From Cryobacterium suzukii (GTDB lineage: Bacteria > Actinomycetota > Actinomycetes > Actinomycetales > Microbacteriaceae), in the NCBI RefSeq assembly GCF_004403185.1, contig NZ_SOHJ01000014.1, forward strand, positions 248,001 to 312,000: a stretch of DNA of 64,000 nucleotides, read 5' to 3'. Below, piece by piece: positions 1-9,020 of this stretch. The notes below the pieces were generated by a model that saw nothing but the letters and a program-made list of their open reading frames with translations, was not told where the DNA came from and made no database searches. Position 1 is the stretch's first letter. Every line of letters starts with the position of its first letter. The translations under genes were made by a program, and so were the position numbers.

Positions 1-1
1 C

Positions 2-403
2 ACGCTCGGCATCGACGCGGTTGGCAAGCCCTACCCGACCTTCGCGGCCGCAATCGATGACCGCGACACCCAGGCGTTGACCGGCGGCACCCGCGCCGGC
101 TGGCAGGCCGACTACCCGTCGCTGTACAACTTCCTCGCGCCGCTGTACCAGACCGGTGCCGGCTCGAACTACGAGGGCTACAGCAGCGCAGAGTTCGACG
201 GACTCCTCACGGAGGGCGCCGCCGCGTCGAGCGTTGAAGACGCTACTGCCAAGTACGTCGAGGCTCAGGAAGTTCTGCTGCAGGACCTCCCGACCATCCC
301 GCTGTGGTACCAGAACACCTCCGGTGTCTGGTCTGACACGGTGAGCAACGTTGAGTTCGGCTGGGATTCTGTGCCGCTCTACCACGAGATCACCAAGAAC
401 TAA
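2..403 (+). CDS. Peptide-type ABC transporter solute-binding protein, C-terminal part
   Basis: The 5' end lies outside the window; 133 C-terminal residues are visible in a frame open from base 2. The ending (a conserved Gln-Glu-containing helix, then 'LPTIPLWYQNTSGVWS' and a closing 'NVEFGWDSVPLYHEITKN') is typical of family-5 extracellular solute-binding proteins (DppA/OppA fold), which deliver oligopeptides, opines or related solutes to ABC permeases. It is followed at short distance by two permeases and a double ATPase on the same strand, so it is most likely the binding protein of that importer. The substrate cannot be deduced. The family call is firm because of the context. Confidence 0.85.
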   Translation, partial: TLGIDAVGKPYPTFAAAIDDRDTQALTGGTRAGWQADYPSLYNFLAPLYQTGAGSNYEGYSSAEFDGLLTEGAAASSVEDATAKYVEAQEVLLQDLPTIPLWYQNTSGVWSDTVSNVEFGWDSVPLYHEITKN

Positions 404-427
404 CCATTCGTTCCTAGTACGTCGTTA

Positions 428-461
428 CGAGAGGCCTGGGGGTCATTCCCCGGGCCTCTCG
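428..461 (+). terminator. Stem-loop between binding-protein and permease genes
   Basis: A 14-bp stem with one G-T pair (428-441 against 448-461) and a 6-nt loop lies 25 bp after the binding-protein stop codon. No T-tract follows, so it may act as a partial terminator or mRNA-stabilising hairpin that keeps binding-protein mRNA more abundant than permease mRNA. A comparable hairpin sits at the same place in the second importer (6337-6366). Confidence 0.6.
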
Positions 462-548
462 AGTTCCACTTAATGATTGCGAATCTTTCATGCACTCGAC
501 TTCACCCGTGCCGATCAGCACCGTGTCAACTGCGCCGACGGGTAGCTG

Positions 549-1478
549 ATGCTCTGGTATACCGGCAAGCGCCTGCTCCAGATGATCCCCGTGTTCTTCG
601 GCGCCACTTTTTTGATCTACTTCATGGTGTTCTCCCTGCCCGGAGACCCCATCGCTGCCCTCTATGGCGAGCGGCCCCCGTCGCCTGCCGTCATCGCCCA
701 GATTCGTGCCGAGTACAACCTCGACCAGCCGTTCATCGTGCAGTACCTGCTCTACATCGGTAACTTCTTTCAGGGCGACCTAGGCACCACTTATTCCGGT
801 CGATCCGTCTCCGACGTGATGGCCTCCGCCTTTCCGATCACGGCACGGCTGGCCATGCTCGCCCTCGCCTTCGAGGCGTTTTTCGGAATTCTCGTCGGTC
901 TCATTGCCGGTCTGCGCAAGGGCAAGCTGTTCGACGCGAGCGCGCTCGTGGTGAGCCTGCTGCTGATCAGCGTGCCGACCTTTGTGATCGGCTTCGTGCT
1001 GCAATTCGTGTTCGGAGTGCAATTGGGCTGGGCCCGCACGACGGTCAGTGGAGCTGCACCGCTCGACGAACTGATTCTGCCAGCGCTGGTGCTGGCATCC
1101 GTTTCGTTTGCCTATATTGTGCGCCTCACCCGGGCCAGCGTGTCCGACAACCTCAACGCTGACTTCGTGCGTACCGCCACGGCCAAAGGCCTCTCTCGCC
1201 CGCGCGTCGTGACCGTGCACGTGCTGCGCAACTCGCTGGTTCCCGTGATCACTTTTCTCGGTGTCGACATCGGATCGCTCATGGTCGGTGCCATTGTCAC
1301 CGAGGGCATCTTCAACATCAACGGGGTCGGTGGAACCGTCTTCAAAGCCATCCGCCTGGGCGAGGGACCGACCGTGGTTTCGTTCATCGCCGTGATGGTC
1401 GTTATCTTCGTACTCGCCAACCTGCTCGTCGATCTGCTGTACGCAGCTCTGGACCCAAGGATCCGCTATGCCAAGTAA
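549..1478 (+). CDS. Peptide-type ABC transporter permease, DppB family
   Basis: 309 residues, the normal size for a DppB/OppB permease, with six predicted membrane segments. It starts with the N-terminal 'MLWYTGKRLLQMIPVFFGATF' type helix typical of the family. The cytoplasmic EAA coupling loop is visible near residue 215 as 'FVRTATAKGLSRPRVVTVHV', which docks on the ATPase. The protein should form the transmembrane heterodimer with the next gene product. The last 11 bp overlap the start of that gene, which argues for translational coupling. No strong ribosome-binding site precedes the ATG at 549. Confidence 0.93.
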   Translation: MLWYTGKRLLQMIPVFFGATFLIYFMVFSLPGDPIAALYGERPPSPAVIAQIRAEYNLDQPFIVQYLLYIGNFFQGDLGTTYSGRSVSDVMASAFPITARLAMLALAFEAFFGILVGLIAGLRKGKLFDASALVVSLLLISVPTFVIGFVLQFVFGVQLGWARTTVSGAAPLDELILPALVLASVSFAYIVRLTRASVSDNLNADFVRTATAKGLSRPRVVTVHVLRNSLVPVITFLGVDIGSLMVGAIVTEGIFNINGVGGTVFKAIRLGEGPTVVSFIAVMVVIFVLANLLVDLLYAALDPRIRYAK

Positions 1479-2415
1479 AAACCAGGGCGCGCAGCCGCAC
1501 TTCGTTGCAGCGCTCGAAGACACCCCTCTCGTCGCCATCGACCGCCTCGATGAGACCGCAAAAGCGCGCAGTACCTGGGCGGACGCCTGGGACGCGATGC
1601 GACGCCGACCCAGCTTCTGGATCTCCTCCGGCCTCATCCTCCTGATTTTTCTGGTCGCCCTGTTTCCCTCCTGGTTCGCCTCGGTATCCCCGACGCAGTG
1701 CCAGCTGTCCGACAGCAACGACGTGCCGCAGTCCGGGCATCCGCTCGGATTCACCTTCCAGGGCTGCGACGTGTACTCAAGGATCATCTTCGGAACGGGT
1801 GCCTCGGTGACCGTCGGACTGCTGGCCGCGGCGATCGTGACCCTGTTCGGTCTCATCGTCGGTGCCCTCGCGGGCTACTACGGCGGATTCCTCGATGCCG
1901 TCGTCTCGCGCATCGGCGACATTTTCTTTGCCGTGCCGACCGTGCTCGGCGCCATCGTGCTGCTCTCCGTGCTGCCAGACCGCACGCCGGTCGTCATCGC
2001 CCTGGTCATCTCGATCTTCGCCTGGCCGCAAGTCGCCCGCATCATGCGCGGCGCCGTGCTCACCGCCCGCAACTCGGACTACGTCGTGGCTTCGGTTGCG
2101 CTCGGCGTGTCAAAGTTCAAGATTCTGCTGCGCCACGTGATCCCCAACGCCATCGCCCCCGTGATCGTGATCGCGACGGTGTCGCTCGGAACATTCATCG
2201 TTGCCGAGGCCACCCTCTCGTTCCTGGGCATCGGTCTCGGACCCGGAACCATGTCCTGGGGACGCGATATCGGCGAAGCCCAGACATCCATCCGTACGAG
2301 CCCGCAGGTGCTGTTGTACCCCTCGATCGCGCTGTCCTTGACCGTGCTGGCTTTCCTCATGCTCGGGGATGTTCTGCGTGATGCGCTCGACCCCCAGGCG
2401 AGGGCACGCCGATGA
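1468..2415 (+). CDS. Peptide-type ABC transporter permease, DppC family
   Basis: 315 residues with a cytoplasmic N-terminus of about 45 residues, a first membrane segment, a short extracytoplasmic domain with two Cys (in 'PTQCQLSD' and 'FQGCDVYSR'), then the five-segment BPD_transp_1 core. The EAA loop reads 'YVVASVALGVSKFKILLRHV'. The long loop after TM1 is characteristic of DppC/OppC subunits. The ATG lies inside the end of the upstream permease gene, and the TGA overlaps the ATG of the ATPase gene by 4 bp, so the three genes are a tight operon. Confidence 0.93.
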   Translation: MPSKNQGAQPHFVAALEDTPLVAIDRLDETAKARSTWADAWDAMRRRPSFWISSGLILLIFLVALFPSWFASVSPTQCQLSDSNDVPQSGHPLGFTFQGCDVYSRIIFGTGASVTVGLLAAAIVTLFGLIVGALAGYYGGFLDAVVSRIGDIFFAVPTVLGAIVLLSVLPDRTPVVIALVISIFAWPQVARIMRGAVLTARNSDYVVASVALGVSKFKILLRHVIPNAIAPVIVIATVSLGTFIVAEATLSFLGIGLGPGTMSWGRDIGEAQTSIRTSPQVLLYPSIALSLTVLAFLMLGDVLRDALDPQARARR

Positions 2416-4160
2416 CCCAGTTAGCGAACCAAACCGTGAACCAGATGCCGTCCTCCGACTCCGCACCGCTCCTTGAAATCCACGACCTCGAGGTCGGCTT
2501 CCGCACCCAGCGGGGTCTCGTGCCCGCCGTCCGCGGTGTGAACCTCACTCTCTACCCCGGACAGACCCTCGCTATCGTGGGGGAGTCCGGCTCGGGTAAG
2601 ACCACGACCGCCCAAGCGATCATCAAGCTGCTGGCCGGTACCGGCCAGGTGACCGGCGGGCAGATCCTGTTCGAGGGCCGGGACCTGACCACCCTGACGG
2701 CCGCCGAAATGCAGGCCGTGCGCGGCCGGGAAATCGGCTACGTTCCGCAGGACCCGATGAGCAACCTCAACCCGGTGTGGAACATCGGTTTCCAGGTGGC
2801 CGAAGCGATCAGGGCCAACAGCGACCTACGCGGAAAGGCATTGAAACAGCGCACCATCGAAGTGCTGCAAGAAGCGGGCCTGGCGGATGCCGCCGACCGG
2901 CTCAAGCAGTACCCGCACCAGTTTTCCGGCGGAATGCGCCAGCGCGTCCTCATCGGCATCGGGCTGTCCGCCCGGCCGAAATTGCTCATCGCCGACGAAC
3001 CGACGAGCGCGCTCGATGTCACCGTGCAGCGTCAAATTCTCGATCACCTCGCCACCCTCACCCGGGACTATGGCACGAGCGTTCTGTTCATCACGCACGA
3101 CCTCGGCCTCGCCGCGGAGCGGGCCGAACAGCTCGTGGTGATGTACAAAGGCAAGGTTGTAGAGTCCGGGCCGTCACAGGAGATCCTGGCCAATCCGCAG
3201 CACCCATACACGCAGCGCCTCGTGGCGGCTGCTCCGAGCCTCGCGTCGCGTCGCATCCAAGCGAAGAAGAATCAGGATGCTCCTGCTCCCGAAATCTTTT
3301 CCGCCGGCGGCACCGATACCGCGCTCATTACGCGCGCCACCGAACGCGAGCTGGCGGCATCGGGTAAGGATCTCATCTCGGTCGAGGGCATCACCAAGAT
3401 GTACCGCATTCGCACATCCGGTCTGAAGCATGACGAACTCCTCGCCGTCAACGACGTGTCGTTCGGCGTGAAGAAAGGTACCACCACGGCGATCGTGGGG
3501 GAGTCCGGTTCCGGCAAATCCACCGTGGCCAAGCTCATTCTGCAGTTGGAGAGCCTCACCAGCGGGCGGATAGAATTCGAGGGGCGCGATGTCGCTGGGT
3601 TGAAAGGCCGAGAACTGCTGAACTTTCGTCGGCGCGTGCAGCCGGTGTTCCAAGACCCGTATGGTTCACTCGACCCGCAGTACAACGTGGGCAACACAAT
3701 CGCTGAACCCCTGCTCGCGCACAGAGTGGGCACAAAAAAGGAACGTCAGAAGCGCGTGCTGGAGCTTCTCGAGCAGGTGTCGCTGCCGGCTGCGACGCAG
3801 TTTCGCTACCCGAGCGAACTCTCCGGCGGTCAGCGCCAGCGCATCGCGATTGCCCGCGCCCTGGCGCTCAAGCCGGACGTGCTCGTGCTCGACGAGGCCG
3901 TGTCTGCGCTCGATGTGCTCGTGCAGGGTCAAATTTTGAACCTGCTCACCGAGTTGCAGACGGAACTGAATCTGACCTACTTGTTCATCACCCATGACCT
4001 CGCGGTGGTGCGACTGGTTGCCGACAATGTCTGTGTCATGCAGAAGGGGCGCATCGTCGAGGCGGCCTCGACCGACGACGTGTTCGACAACCCGCGGGAG
4101 GTCTACACGCAGGACCTCCTCGCCGCCATCCCCGGCGGTGACTTTGAGTTCGGTCGCTAA
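2412..4160 (+). CDS. Fused double ATPase of peptide-type ABC transporter (DppD-DppF)
   Basis: 582 residues: two complete ABC domains in one chain, equivalent to the separate DppD and DppF subunits. The first half has Walker A 'GESGSGKTT' near residue 57, signature 'SGGMRQRVLIG' and Walker B 'LLIADEPTSALD'. The second half has Walker A 'GESGSGKST' near 361, signature 'LSGGQRQRIAIARALAL' and 'VLVLDEAVSALD', in which the usual 'DEPTSALD' has become 'DEAVSALD'. The OPP C-terminal extension ('NPQHPYTQRL') follows domain one. It couples ATP hydrolysis to import through the two preceding permeases. Confidence 0.94.
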   Translation: MTQLANQTVNQMPSSDSAPLLEIHDLEVGFRTQRGLVPAVRGVNLTLYPGQTLAIVGESGSGKTTTAQAIIKLLAGTGQVTGGQILFEGRDLTTLTAAEMQAVRGREIGYVPQDPMSNLNPVWNIGFQVAEAIRANSDLRGKALKQRTIEVLQEAGLADAADRLKQYPHQFSGGMRQRVLIGIGLSARPKLLIADEPTSALDVTVQRQILDHLATLTRDYGTSVLFITHDLGLAAERAEQLVVMYKGKVVESGPSQEILANPQHPYTQRLVAAAPSLASRRIQAKKNQDAPAPEIFSAGGTDTALITRATERELAASGKDLISVEGITKMYRIRTSGLKHDELLAVNDVSFGVKKGTTTAIVGESGSGKSTVAKLILQLESLTSGRIEFEGRDVAGLKGRELLNFRRRVQPVFQDPYGSLDPQYNVGNTIAEPLLAHRVGTKKERQKRVLELLEQVSLPAATQFRYPSELSGGQRQRIAIARALALKPDVLVLDEAVSALDVLVQGQILNLLTELQTELNLTYLFITHDLAVVRLVADNVCVMQKGRIVEAASTDDVFDNPREVYTQDLLAAIPGGDFEFGR

Positions 4161-4323
4161 AGACCTATTTTCGCTAGGAATTCGACGGAGATTTTGCCAG
4201 CCAGGCTGACGCAAGATCTTCGCCGGTTTCGGTGACCCGGGCCGCTGGACGCTCCGGCTCGGTCGGCAATAATCACCATGAGCAGCGAAGTCTACGGTGG
4301 TTTTATTGGAATTGTGCCCCCCT

Positions 4324-4361
4324 GAACGCAATAATCGTGCATTGGTCATGATTATTCGTTC
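4324..4361. promoter_or_regulatory. Palindromic candidate operator upstream of second binding protein
   Basis: The left arm GAACGCAATAATC (4324-4336) pairs with GATTATTCGTTC (4350-4361) over 12 bp with one bulged C and a 13-nt spacer. The core AATAATC also occurs at 4268-4274. Repetition of the same 7-mer around a symmetric element suggests binding by a dimeric regulator, though a hairpin in RNA is equally possible. Confidence 0.4.
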
Positions 4362-4413
4362 ATCCGGTCACCAATGGGTAACAGTTTTCGTCCGATGCTA
4401 GGTGAAGACCGTG

Positions 4414-4429
4414 GACCCTCTCTAGGGTC
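4414..4429. promoter_or_regulatory. Short inverted repeat before second binding-protein gene
   Basis: A perfect 6-bp inverted repeat GACCCT-CTCT-AGGGTC lies about 70 bp before the ATG at 4497. It could be an operator half-site pair or a small leader hairpin; nothing further can be said from sequence alone. Confidence 0.3.
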
Positions 4430-4496
4430 GGAGTAACCACGCTCGACTTTGGGGCCAGAAACCTCGGGTCGGTGCATACTTCGCACAGGAGGAACT

Positions 4497-6302
4497 ATGA
4501 GATTTAGACGCATCGGGGCAGCCATTGCCACCGTGGGGGCCGCAGCACTGGTCCTTTCCGGTTGTTCAGCGCCAACGGCCGAATCCGGACTTGATGAGGG
4601 AACGAGCGTCGACGTCGCCTGGAACCAGCCGTTTTTCTCGTATAACGGTCTGACGTCGTTTGGCAACGCCACGGCGAACAACAACATCACGTACATGACG
4701 AACGACTGGTTCAACTACTACGACAACACGCCGGAGTTGAAGCAGAACGAGTCATACGGCAGCTACGAGATGGTCTCTGAAGACCCGCTCACGGTGAAGT
4801 ACACCCTCGCTGATGACGTTAAGTGGTCAGACGGCACCCCTGTCGACGCCGCGGATCTCCTGCTGAGCTGGGCGGCTAATTCGCGCTCACTCGACACCCC
4901 GGATTTCACTCCTGATGACTTTACCGACCCCGAGACCGGGGAATTCACCGATGCATTCCCTAAGGACGTCGTCTACTTCGACTCCGGCGCCCAGGCCGAC
5001 TCGGGCCTTGGACTCGTACGTGACGTTCCCGAGATCAGCGACGATAATCGTTCAATGACCCTGGTCTACTCGGCACCGTACGTCGACTGGGAGCTCGCCC
5101 TCTACGCGCCGCTTCCGGCACACGTTGTGGCGAAGAACGCCCTCGGAGTCGACGATAACGAGGAAGCCAAAGCCGCCCTCGTTACGGCCATTCAGGACAA
5201 CGACTCCGCATCGCTTGCCAAGATCTCCTCATTCTGGAACTCGGGCTTCAACTTCACCGAGTTGCCCGATGACCCCGAGCTCTACGTCGGAACCGGTCCG
5301 TACACGATCTCGGCCTTCGTGGCCGATCAGTACATCACCATGACTGCCAACCCCGAGTACACGGGCCAGAACACGCCGACTATTGAAGAAGTAACCGTGC
5401 GCTTCATCACGGATCCGCTCGCTGCCGTGCAGGCACTGGAAAACGGTGACGTCGATGTCATCTCGCCCCAGTCCACGTCTGACCTGGTGACCGCGCTGGA
5501 CGCGATCGAGAACGTCACGGTCCTGAAGGGTGAAGAAGGCACCTACGAGCACCTCGATCTGCAGTTCGACCAAGGCAAGAGCGGCGTGTTCAACGACCCG
5601 CTACTGCGTGAAGCATTTATGAAAATCGTTCCGCGCCAGGAGATCCTTGACAAGCTGATCAAGCCCATCGTCGGTGACGAAGCGATTCTGCGTGGTTCGC
5701 AGTTGTTCGTTCCGGGTTCCGAGGGCTACGACGATTCTCTCGACGGCAACGGTTCGGCCGACTACGCCGAGGTCGACGTTGAGGGTGCCAAGGCCCTCAT
5801 CGCCGAGTCCGGCGCCACCAACCTCGACGTGACGATTCTGTACGCATCGACCAACCCGCGGCGCGTGAACGAATTCGCGCTGATCCAGACCAGCGCAGCA
5901 CTCGCCGGCTTCAACGTGATCGATGGGGGCAACCCGGAATGGGGCGGCATCCTCGGTACCCCGGGTGCCTATGACGCGGCGTTCTTTGCCTGGCAGTCGA
6001 CCAGTCTGGGCGTCACCGACTCCGGCCCGACCTTCGAATCCGGTGGCATTAACAACCACAACTTCTACTCCAACGCCGATACTGACGCTGCGATCAAGAA
6101 GCTCAACGTGGAGTTCGACCCGGCCAAGCAGATCGAGTTGAAGCAGGAGATCGACAAGATCCTCTGGGAGAACTTCTACGGTGTGACCCTTTTCCAGTTC
6201 CCCGGCGTGACGGCATTCAATGACAGCGTCACGGGCATTGACCCGTCGATTCTGGCGCCGACGATCTTCTGGAACATCTGGGATTGGAAGCTCGCCAGCT
6301 AA
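4497..6302 (+). CDS. Peptide-type ABC transporter solute-binding lipoprotein
   Basis: 601 residues from the ATG at 4497, chosen over an in-frame ATG at 4449 because AGGAGG sits 5 nt upstream and the product then begins with a lipoprotein signal: a basic 'MRFRRIG', a hydrophobic stretch and the lipobox 'LSGC' (Cys23). The mature part is a family-5 (DppA/OppA-type) binding domain, with 'YTLADDVKWSDGTPVDAADL' near residue 100 as the family hallmark. It captures substrate outside the membrane and feeds the two permeases downstream. It is paralogous to the truncated gene at the window start; the substrate is unknown. Confidence 0.92.
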   Translation: MRFRRIGAAIATVGAAALVLSGCSAPTAESGLDEGTSVDVAWNQPFFSYNGLTSFGNATANNNITYMTNDWFNYYDNTPELKQNESYGSYEMVSEDPLTVKYTLADDVKWSDGTPVDAADLLLSWAANSRSLDTPDFTPDDFTDPETGEFTDAFPKDVVYFDSGAQADSGLGLVRDVPEISDDNRSMTLVYSAPYVDWELALYAPLPAHVVAKNALGVDDNEEAKAALVTAIQDNDSASLAKISSFWNSGFNFTELPDDPELYVGTGPYTISAFVADQYITMTANPEYTGQNTPTIEEVTVRFITDPLAAVQALENGDVDVISPQSTSDLVTALDAIENVTVLKGEEGTYEHLDLQFDQGKSGVFNDPLLREAFMKIVPRQEILDKLIKPIVGDEAILRGSQLFVPGSEGYDDSLDGNGSADYAEVDVEGAKALIAESGATNLDVTILYASTNPRRVNEFALIQTSAALAGFNVIDGGNPEWGGILGTPGAYDAAFFAWQSTSLGVTDSGPTFESGGINNHNFYSNADTDAAIKKLNVEFDPAKQIELKQEIDKILWENFYGVTLFQFPGVTAFNDSVTGIDPSILAPTIFWNIWDWKLAS

Positions 6303-6336
6303 GAGAAAACTCTTTGTTGGATCAACGTGCTGTTTG

Positions 6337-6366
6337 AGGCGCTGGGACCGGTTGGTCCCAGCGCCT
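6337..6366 (+). terminator. Stem-loop after second binding-protein gene
   Basis: A perfect 13-bp stem AGGCGCTGGGACC / GGTCCCAGCGCCT with a GGTT loop lies 34 bp after the stop codon, with no T-run. It is probably an attenuating or mRNA-protecting hairpin between the binding-protein gene and its permeases, matching the one at 428-461. Confidence 0.6.
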
Positions 6367-6397
6367 TCCCCCGACCAGAGACAGGTAGCCACCGCTC

Positions 6398-7930
6398 ATG
6401 GCTTCATTTGTATTCCGGCGGCTGATTGCCGCCGTCATCGTGCTCCTCGCGGCAACGTTCCTGATGTACATGCTGGTCGCCCTGTCCGGGGACCCGCTAA
6501 AGGAACTCCGCGAGAGCAGCGCACCAAACAAGATCGAGCTGATGGCTTCGCTCAGCCAGCGGCTCGACCTCGATGTTCCCCCCTTCTTTCGCTACTTCCT
6601 GTGGCTCGGCGGCGTCGGGCAGTGTTTCGTCGGCGCCTGTGACTTCGGCGTCAACGTGCAAGGCCTGCCCGTGGTGATCCTGCTCCAACAGGCGATGGGA
6701 TCAACACTGCAGTTGGTCACCGGTGCCCAGATCATCGCCATCATCGTTGGACTGATCGTCGGCATCACCACGGCCCTGCGGCAGTACAGCGGTTACGACT
6801 ATACGATCACATTCGCTTCTTTTCTCTTCTTCTCCCTGCCTATCTTCTGGGTGGCGGTGCTGCTCAAGCAATACATCGCGATCGGGTTCAATAACTGGCT
6901 ATCCGACCCCCTTATCGGAGTGCCGATCATGATCGGAATCTCGATCGTGTCTGGACTGCTGTGGATGTCACTCCTCGGTGGTGCGTCGCGGCGACGGTGG
7001 ATCACCCTCGGCGTTGCGACGGCGTCAACGCTTGCACTGCTGGCCTACTTCGAACTGACCGACTGGTTCACCACCCCGAGCGTCGGCATCGTCGGCGTCG
7101 TGATCACCGCCCTGGCGGCTGCGCTCGGCGTTACGGCAGTCTCCGTCGGGCTCAAGGACAAGAACGCGGTCCGTGGAGCCCTTGTGACGGCCGCCGTGGG
7201 GATCGCCCTGTACTATCCGATGACCTACTTTGTCTTTCGCAGTATGTCGCTTCCCCTCTTCTTCGCCCTCGCTCTGGGCGCCGTCGTCGTGGGCGGCGCG
7301 ATCGGGTACTTCCTTGGTGGCAGAGACCGTTGGCAATCAGCCCGCACCTCGGCCATCGTCGCCGTGATCATCGGAGCGGTGATCGTTATCGATGGTCACC
7401 TGCTCTATTGGAACGCCTACGTCAACTCCAGCCGGGTCAACGGGCGACCCGTGGCGACCATCGGATCGACGACACCTAACCTCGGCGGCAATTTCTGGAT
7501 TCAGGGCATCGACACCTTCACCCACCTACTCCTGCCGACCATCGCAATCATCCTCATTTCCTTTGCCAGCCTGACGCGCTACACGCGGGCGAGCATGCTC
7601 GAGGTGATGAACCAGGACTTCATCCGCACGGCCAGGTCGAAGGGGCTCACCCAGCGCACCGTCGTCGTGCGCCATGCCCTGCGTAACGCTCTCATTCCGA
7701 TTGCGACGGTGATCGCGCTCGAAATTGGAGCGCTTATTGGTGGAGCGGTGATCACCGAGTCCGTGTTCGGGTGGAGCGGTATGGGCAGGCTGTTCCAAAA
7801 CGGTATCGACCACGTTGATCCCAACCCGGTGATGGCGTTCTTCGTGGTGACCGGGCTCCTCGCCGTCATATTCAACCTGCTGGCCGACCTCCTGTATGCG
7901 TCCCTCGACCCGAGAATCAGGGTGTCCTAA
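6398..7930 (+). CDS. Enlarged DppB-type ABC transporter permease
   Basis: 510 residues, about 200 more than an ordinary DppB. The N-terminal part ('MASFVFRRLIAAVIVLLAAT', then the periplasmic segment and TM2-3) and the C-terminal part (EAA loop 'FIRTARSKGLTQRTVVVRHA' and last two helices) are standard BPD_transp_1. Between them, roughly residues 167-340, lies an insertion with about six further hydrophobic segments, giving about twelve in all. The EAA loop is intact, so the subunit should still couple to an ATPase. The stop TAA shares its final A with the ATG of the next permease. Confidence 0.9.
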   Translation: MASFVFRRLIAAVIVLLAATFLMYMLVALSGDPLKELRESSAPNKIELMASLSQRLDLDVPPFFRYFLWLGGVGQCFVGACDFGVNVQGLPVVILLQQAMGSTLQLVTGAQIIAIIVGLIVGITTALRQYSGYDYTITFASFLFFSLPIFWVAVLLKQYIAIGFNNWLSDPLIGVPIMIGISIVSGLLWMSLLGGASRRRWITLGVATASTLALLAYFELTDWFTTPSVGIVGVVITALAAALGVTAVSVGLKDKNAVRGALVTAAVGIALYYPMTYFVFRSMSLPLFFALALGAVVVGGAIGYFLGGRDRWQSARTSAIVAVIIGAVIVIDGHLLYWNAYVNSSRVNGRPVATIGSTTPNLGGNFWIQGIDTFTHLLLPTIAIILISFASLTRYTRASMLEVMNQDFIRTARSKGLTQRTVVVRHALRNALIPIATVIALEIGALIGGAVITESVFGWSGMGRLFQNGIDHVDPNPVMAFFVVTGLLAVIFNLLADLLYASLDPRIRVS

Positions 7931-9003
7931 TGTCCGATCCGAATCCGTCCCTGCAGGCCCCGCTCGGAGCTGGCAATCAGCTCGACGAATCCTCGATCGA
8001 ACAACGCGAAACCGTCGGCCTCAGCCAGGGACAGATCGTTCGTAAACGGTTTTTTCACCACAAGGGCGCCGTGGTTTCGATCTTCGTCCTTGCCTTCGTG
8101 ATTGTGCTGGCCTTCAGCTCGGTCGGGATTCATGTTTGGGGGCTAAACACCCCCGGGTGGTGGCCCTGGCACTGGAACGCGACACCGCCACTGGTTAATC
8201 GGGGCATTCCCACGTTGAACCTGATCCCCGGCCCGGGCTTCGGCATTGGCCCGCACCCCTTCGGCCAGGACGAAATCGGCAAGGACATCTTTGCCCTCGT
8301 CATGCGCGGAACCCAGCAATCCATCATGATCATGCTGCTGGTCGGCCTGGTCGGCACCGGAATAGGGGTGCTGATCGGAGCCCTCGCTGGCTTCTACCGC
8401 GGAATCGGCGACGCCATCCTCATGCGCTTCACCGACGTGATCATCACCATCCCGTTCATCGTGGTTGGCGCTGTGATCGGGCGTTCCGTAGGTGCTGCCG
8501 GGCTCGGCGCAGCGGTTCTTGGACTCGCGCTGGGGCTTTTCGCCTGGACCGGGCTCGCCCGACTGGTGCGGGGTGAATTCCTATCGCTGCGCGAACGCGA
8601 GTTCATCGATGCGGCCAGGGTTTCAGGGGCCAGCGACGCGCGCATTATCTTTAAACACATTTTGCCCAACGCGGTCGGTGTGATTATCGTCAGCGCCACC
8701 CTGCTCATGGCCGGCGCCATCCTCGCTGAAACCGCCCTGAGCTTTTTGGGTTACGGCGTGCGCAATCCCGATACATCACTCGGCCTGATCGTGGCCCAGA
8801 ATGTCGCAGCCTTCGCTACCAGACCATGGCTGTTCTGGTGGCCCGGCATCTTCATTATCGTGATCGCCCTGACCGTGAACTTCATCGGTGACGGTCTGCG
8901 CGACGCGTTCGACCCGCGTCAGAAGAAGATGCCGTCTGCGAAGGCGCTGTCAAAAGCGGATGCGCGCCGCGCGCGCGCCGCGCGCGCCGCCAGCACGGTC
9001 TAG
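7930..9003 (+). CDS. Peptide-type ABC transporter permease, DppC family
   Basis: 357 residues. An N-terminal cytoplasmic region, TM1, and a long Pro/Trp/Gly-rich extracytoplasmic loop ('NTPGWWPWHWNATPP') precede the BPD_transp_1 core with EAA loop 'FIDAARVSGASDARIIFKHI'. The C-terminus is a basic, Ala/Arg-rich cytoplasmic tail encoded by a 30-bp run of pure G and C (8962-8991). The start codon overlaps the stop of the upstream permease by one base. It should pair with the enlarged DppB to form the second importer's channel. Confidence 0.93.
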   Translation: MSDPNPSLQAPLGAGNQLDESSIEQRETVGLSQGQIVRKRFFHHKGAVVSIFVLAFVIVLAFSSVGIHVWGLNTPGWWPWHWNATPPLVNRGIPTLNLIPGPGFGIGPHPFGQDEIGKDIFALVMRGTQQSIMIMLLVGLVGTGIGVLIGALAGFYRGIGDAILMRFTDVIITIPFIVVGAVIGRSVGAAGLGAAVLGLALGLFAWTGLARLVRGEFLSLREREFIDAARVSGASDARIIFKHILPNAVGVIIVSATLLMAGAILAETALSFLGYGVRNPDTSLGLIVAQNVAAFATRPWLFWWPGIFIIVIALTVNFIGDGLRDAFDPRQKKMPSAKALSKADARRARAARAASTV

Positions 9004-9020
9004 CGCCCATGCTCAGGCTT

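Larger units (their letters stand above)
4161..4496. other. Intergenic control region between two ABC importers
   Basis: This 336-bp non-coding stretch is visibly more AT-rich than its surroundings. It contains three copies of the 7-mer AATAATC (4268-4274, 4330-4336 and, inverted, 4350-4356), the last two forming an imperfect palindrome. It also has a second inverted repeat GACCCT-N4-AGGGTC at 4414-4429, and an AGGAGG ribosome-binding site just before the next gene. I see no terminator with a T-run after the upstream ATPase gene. Confidence 0.6.
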
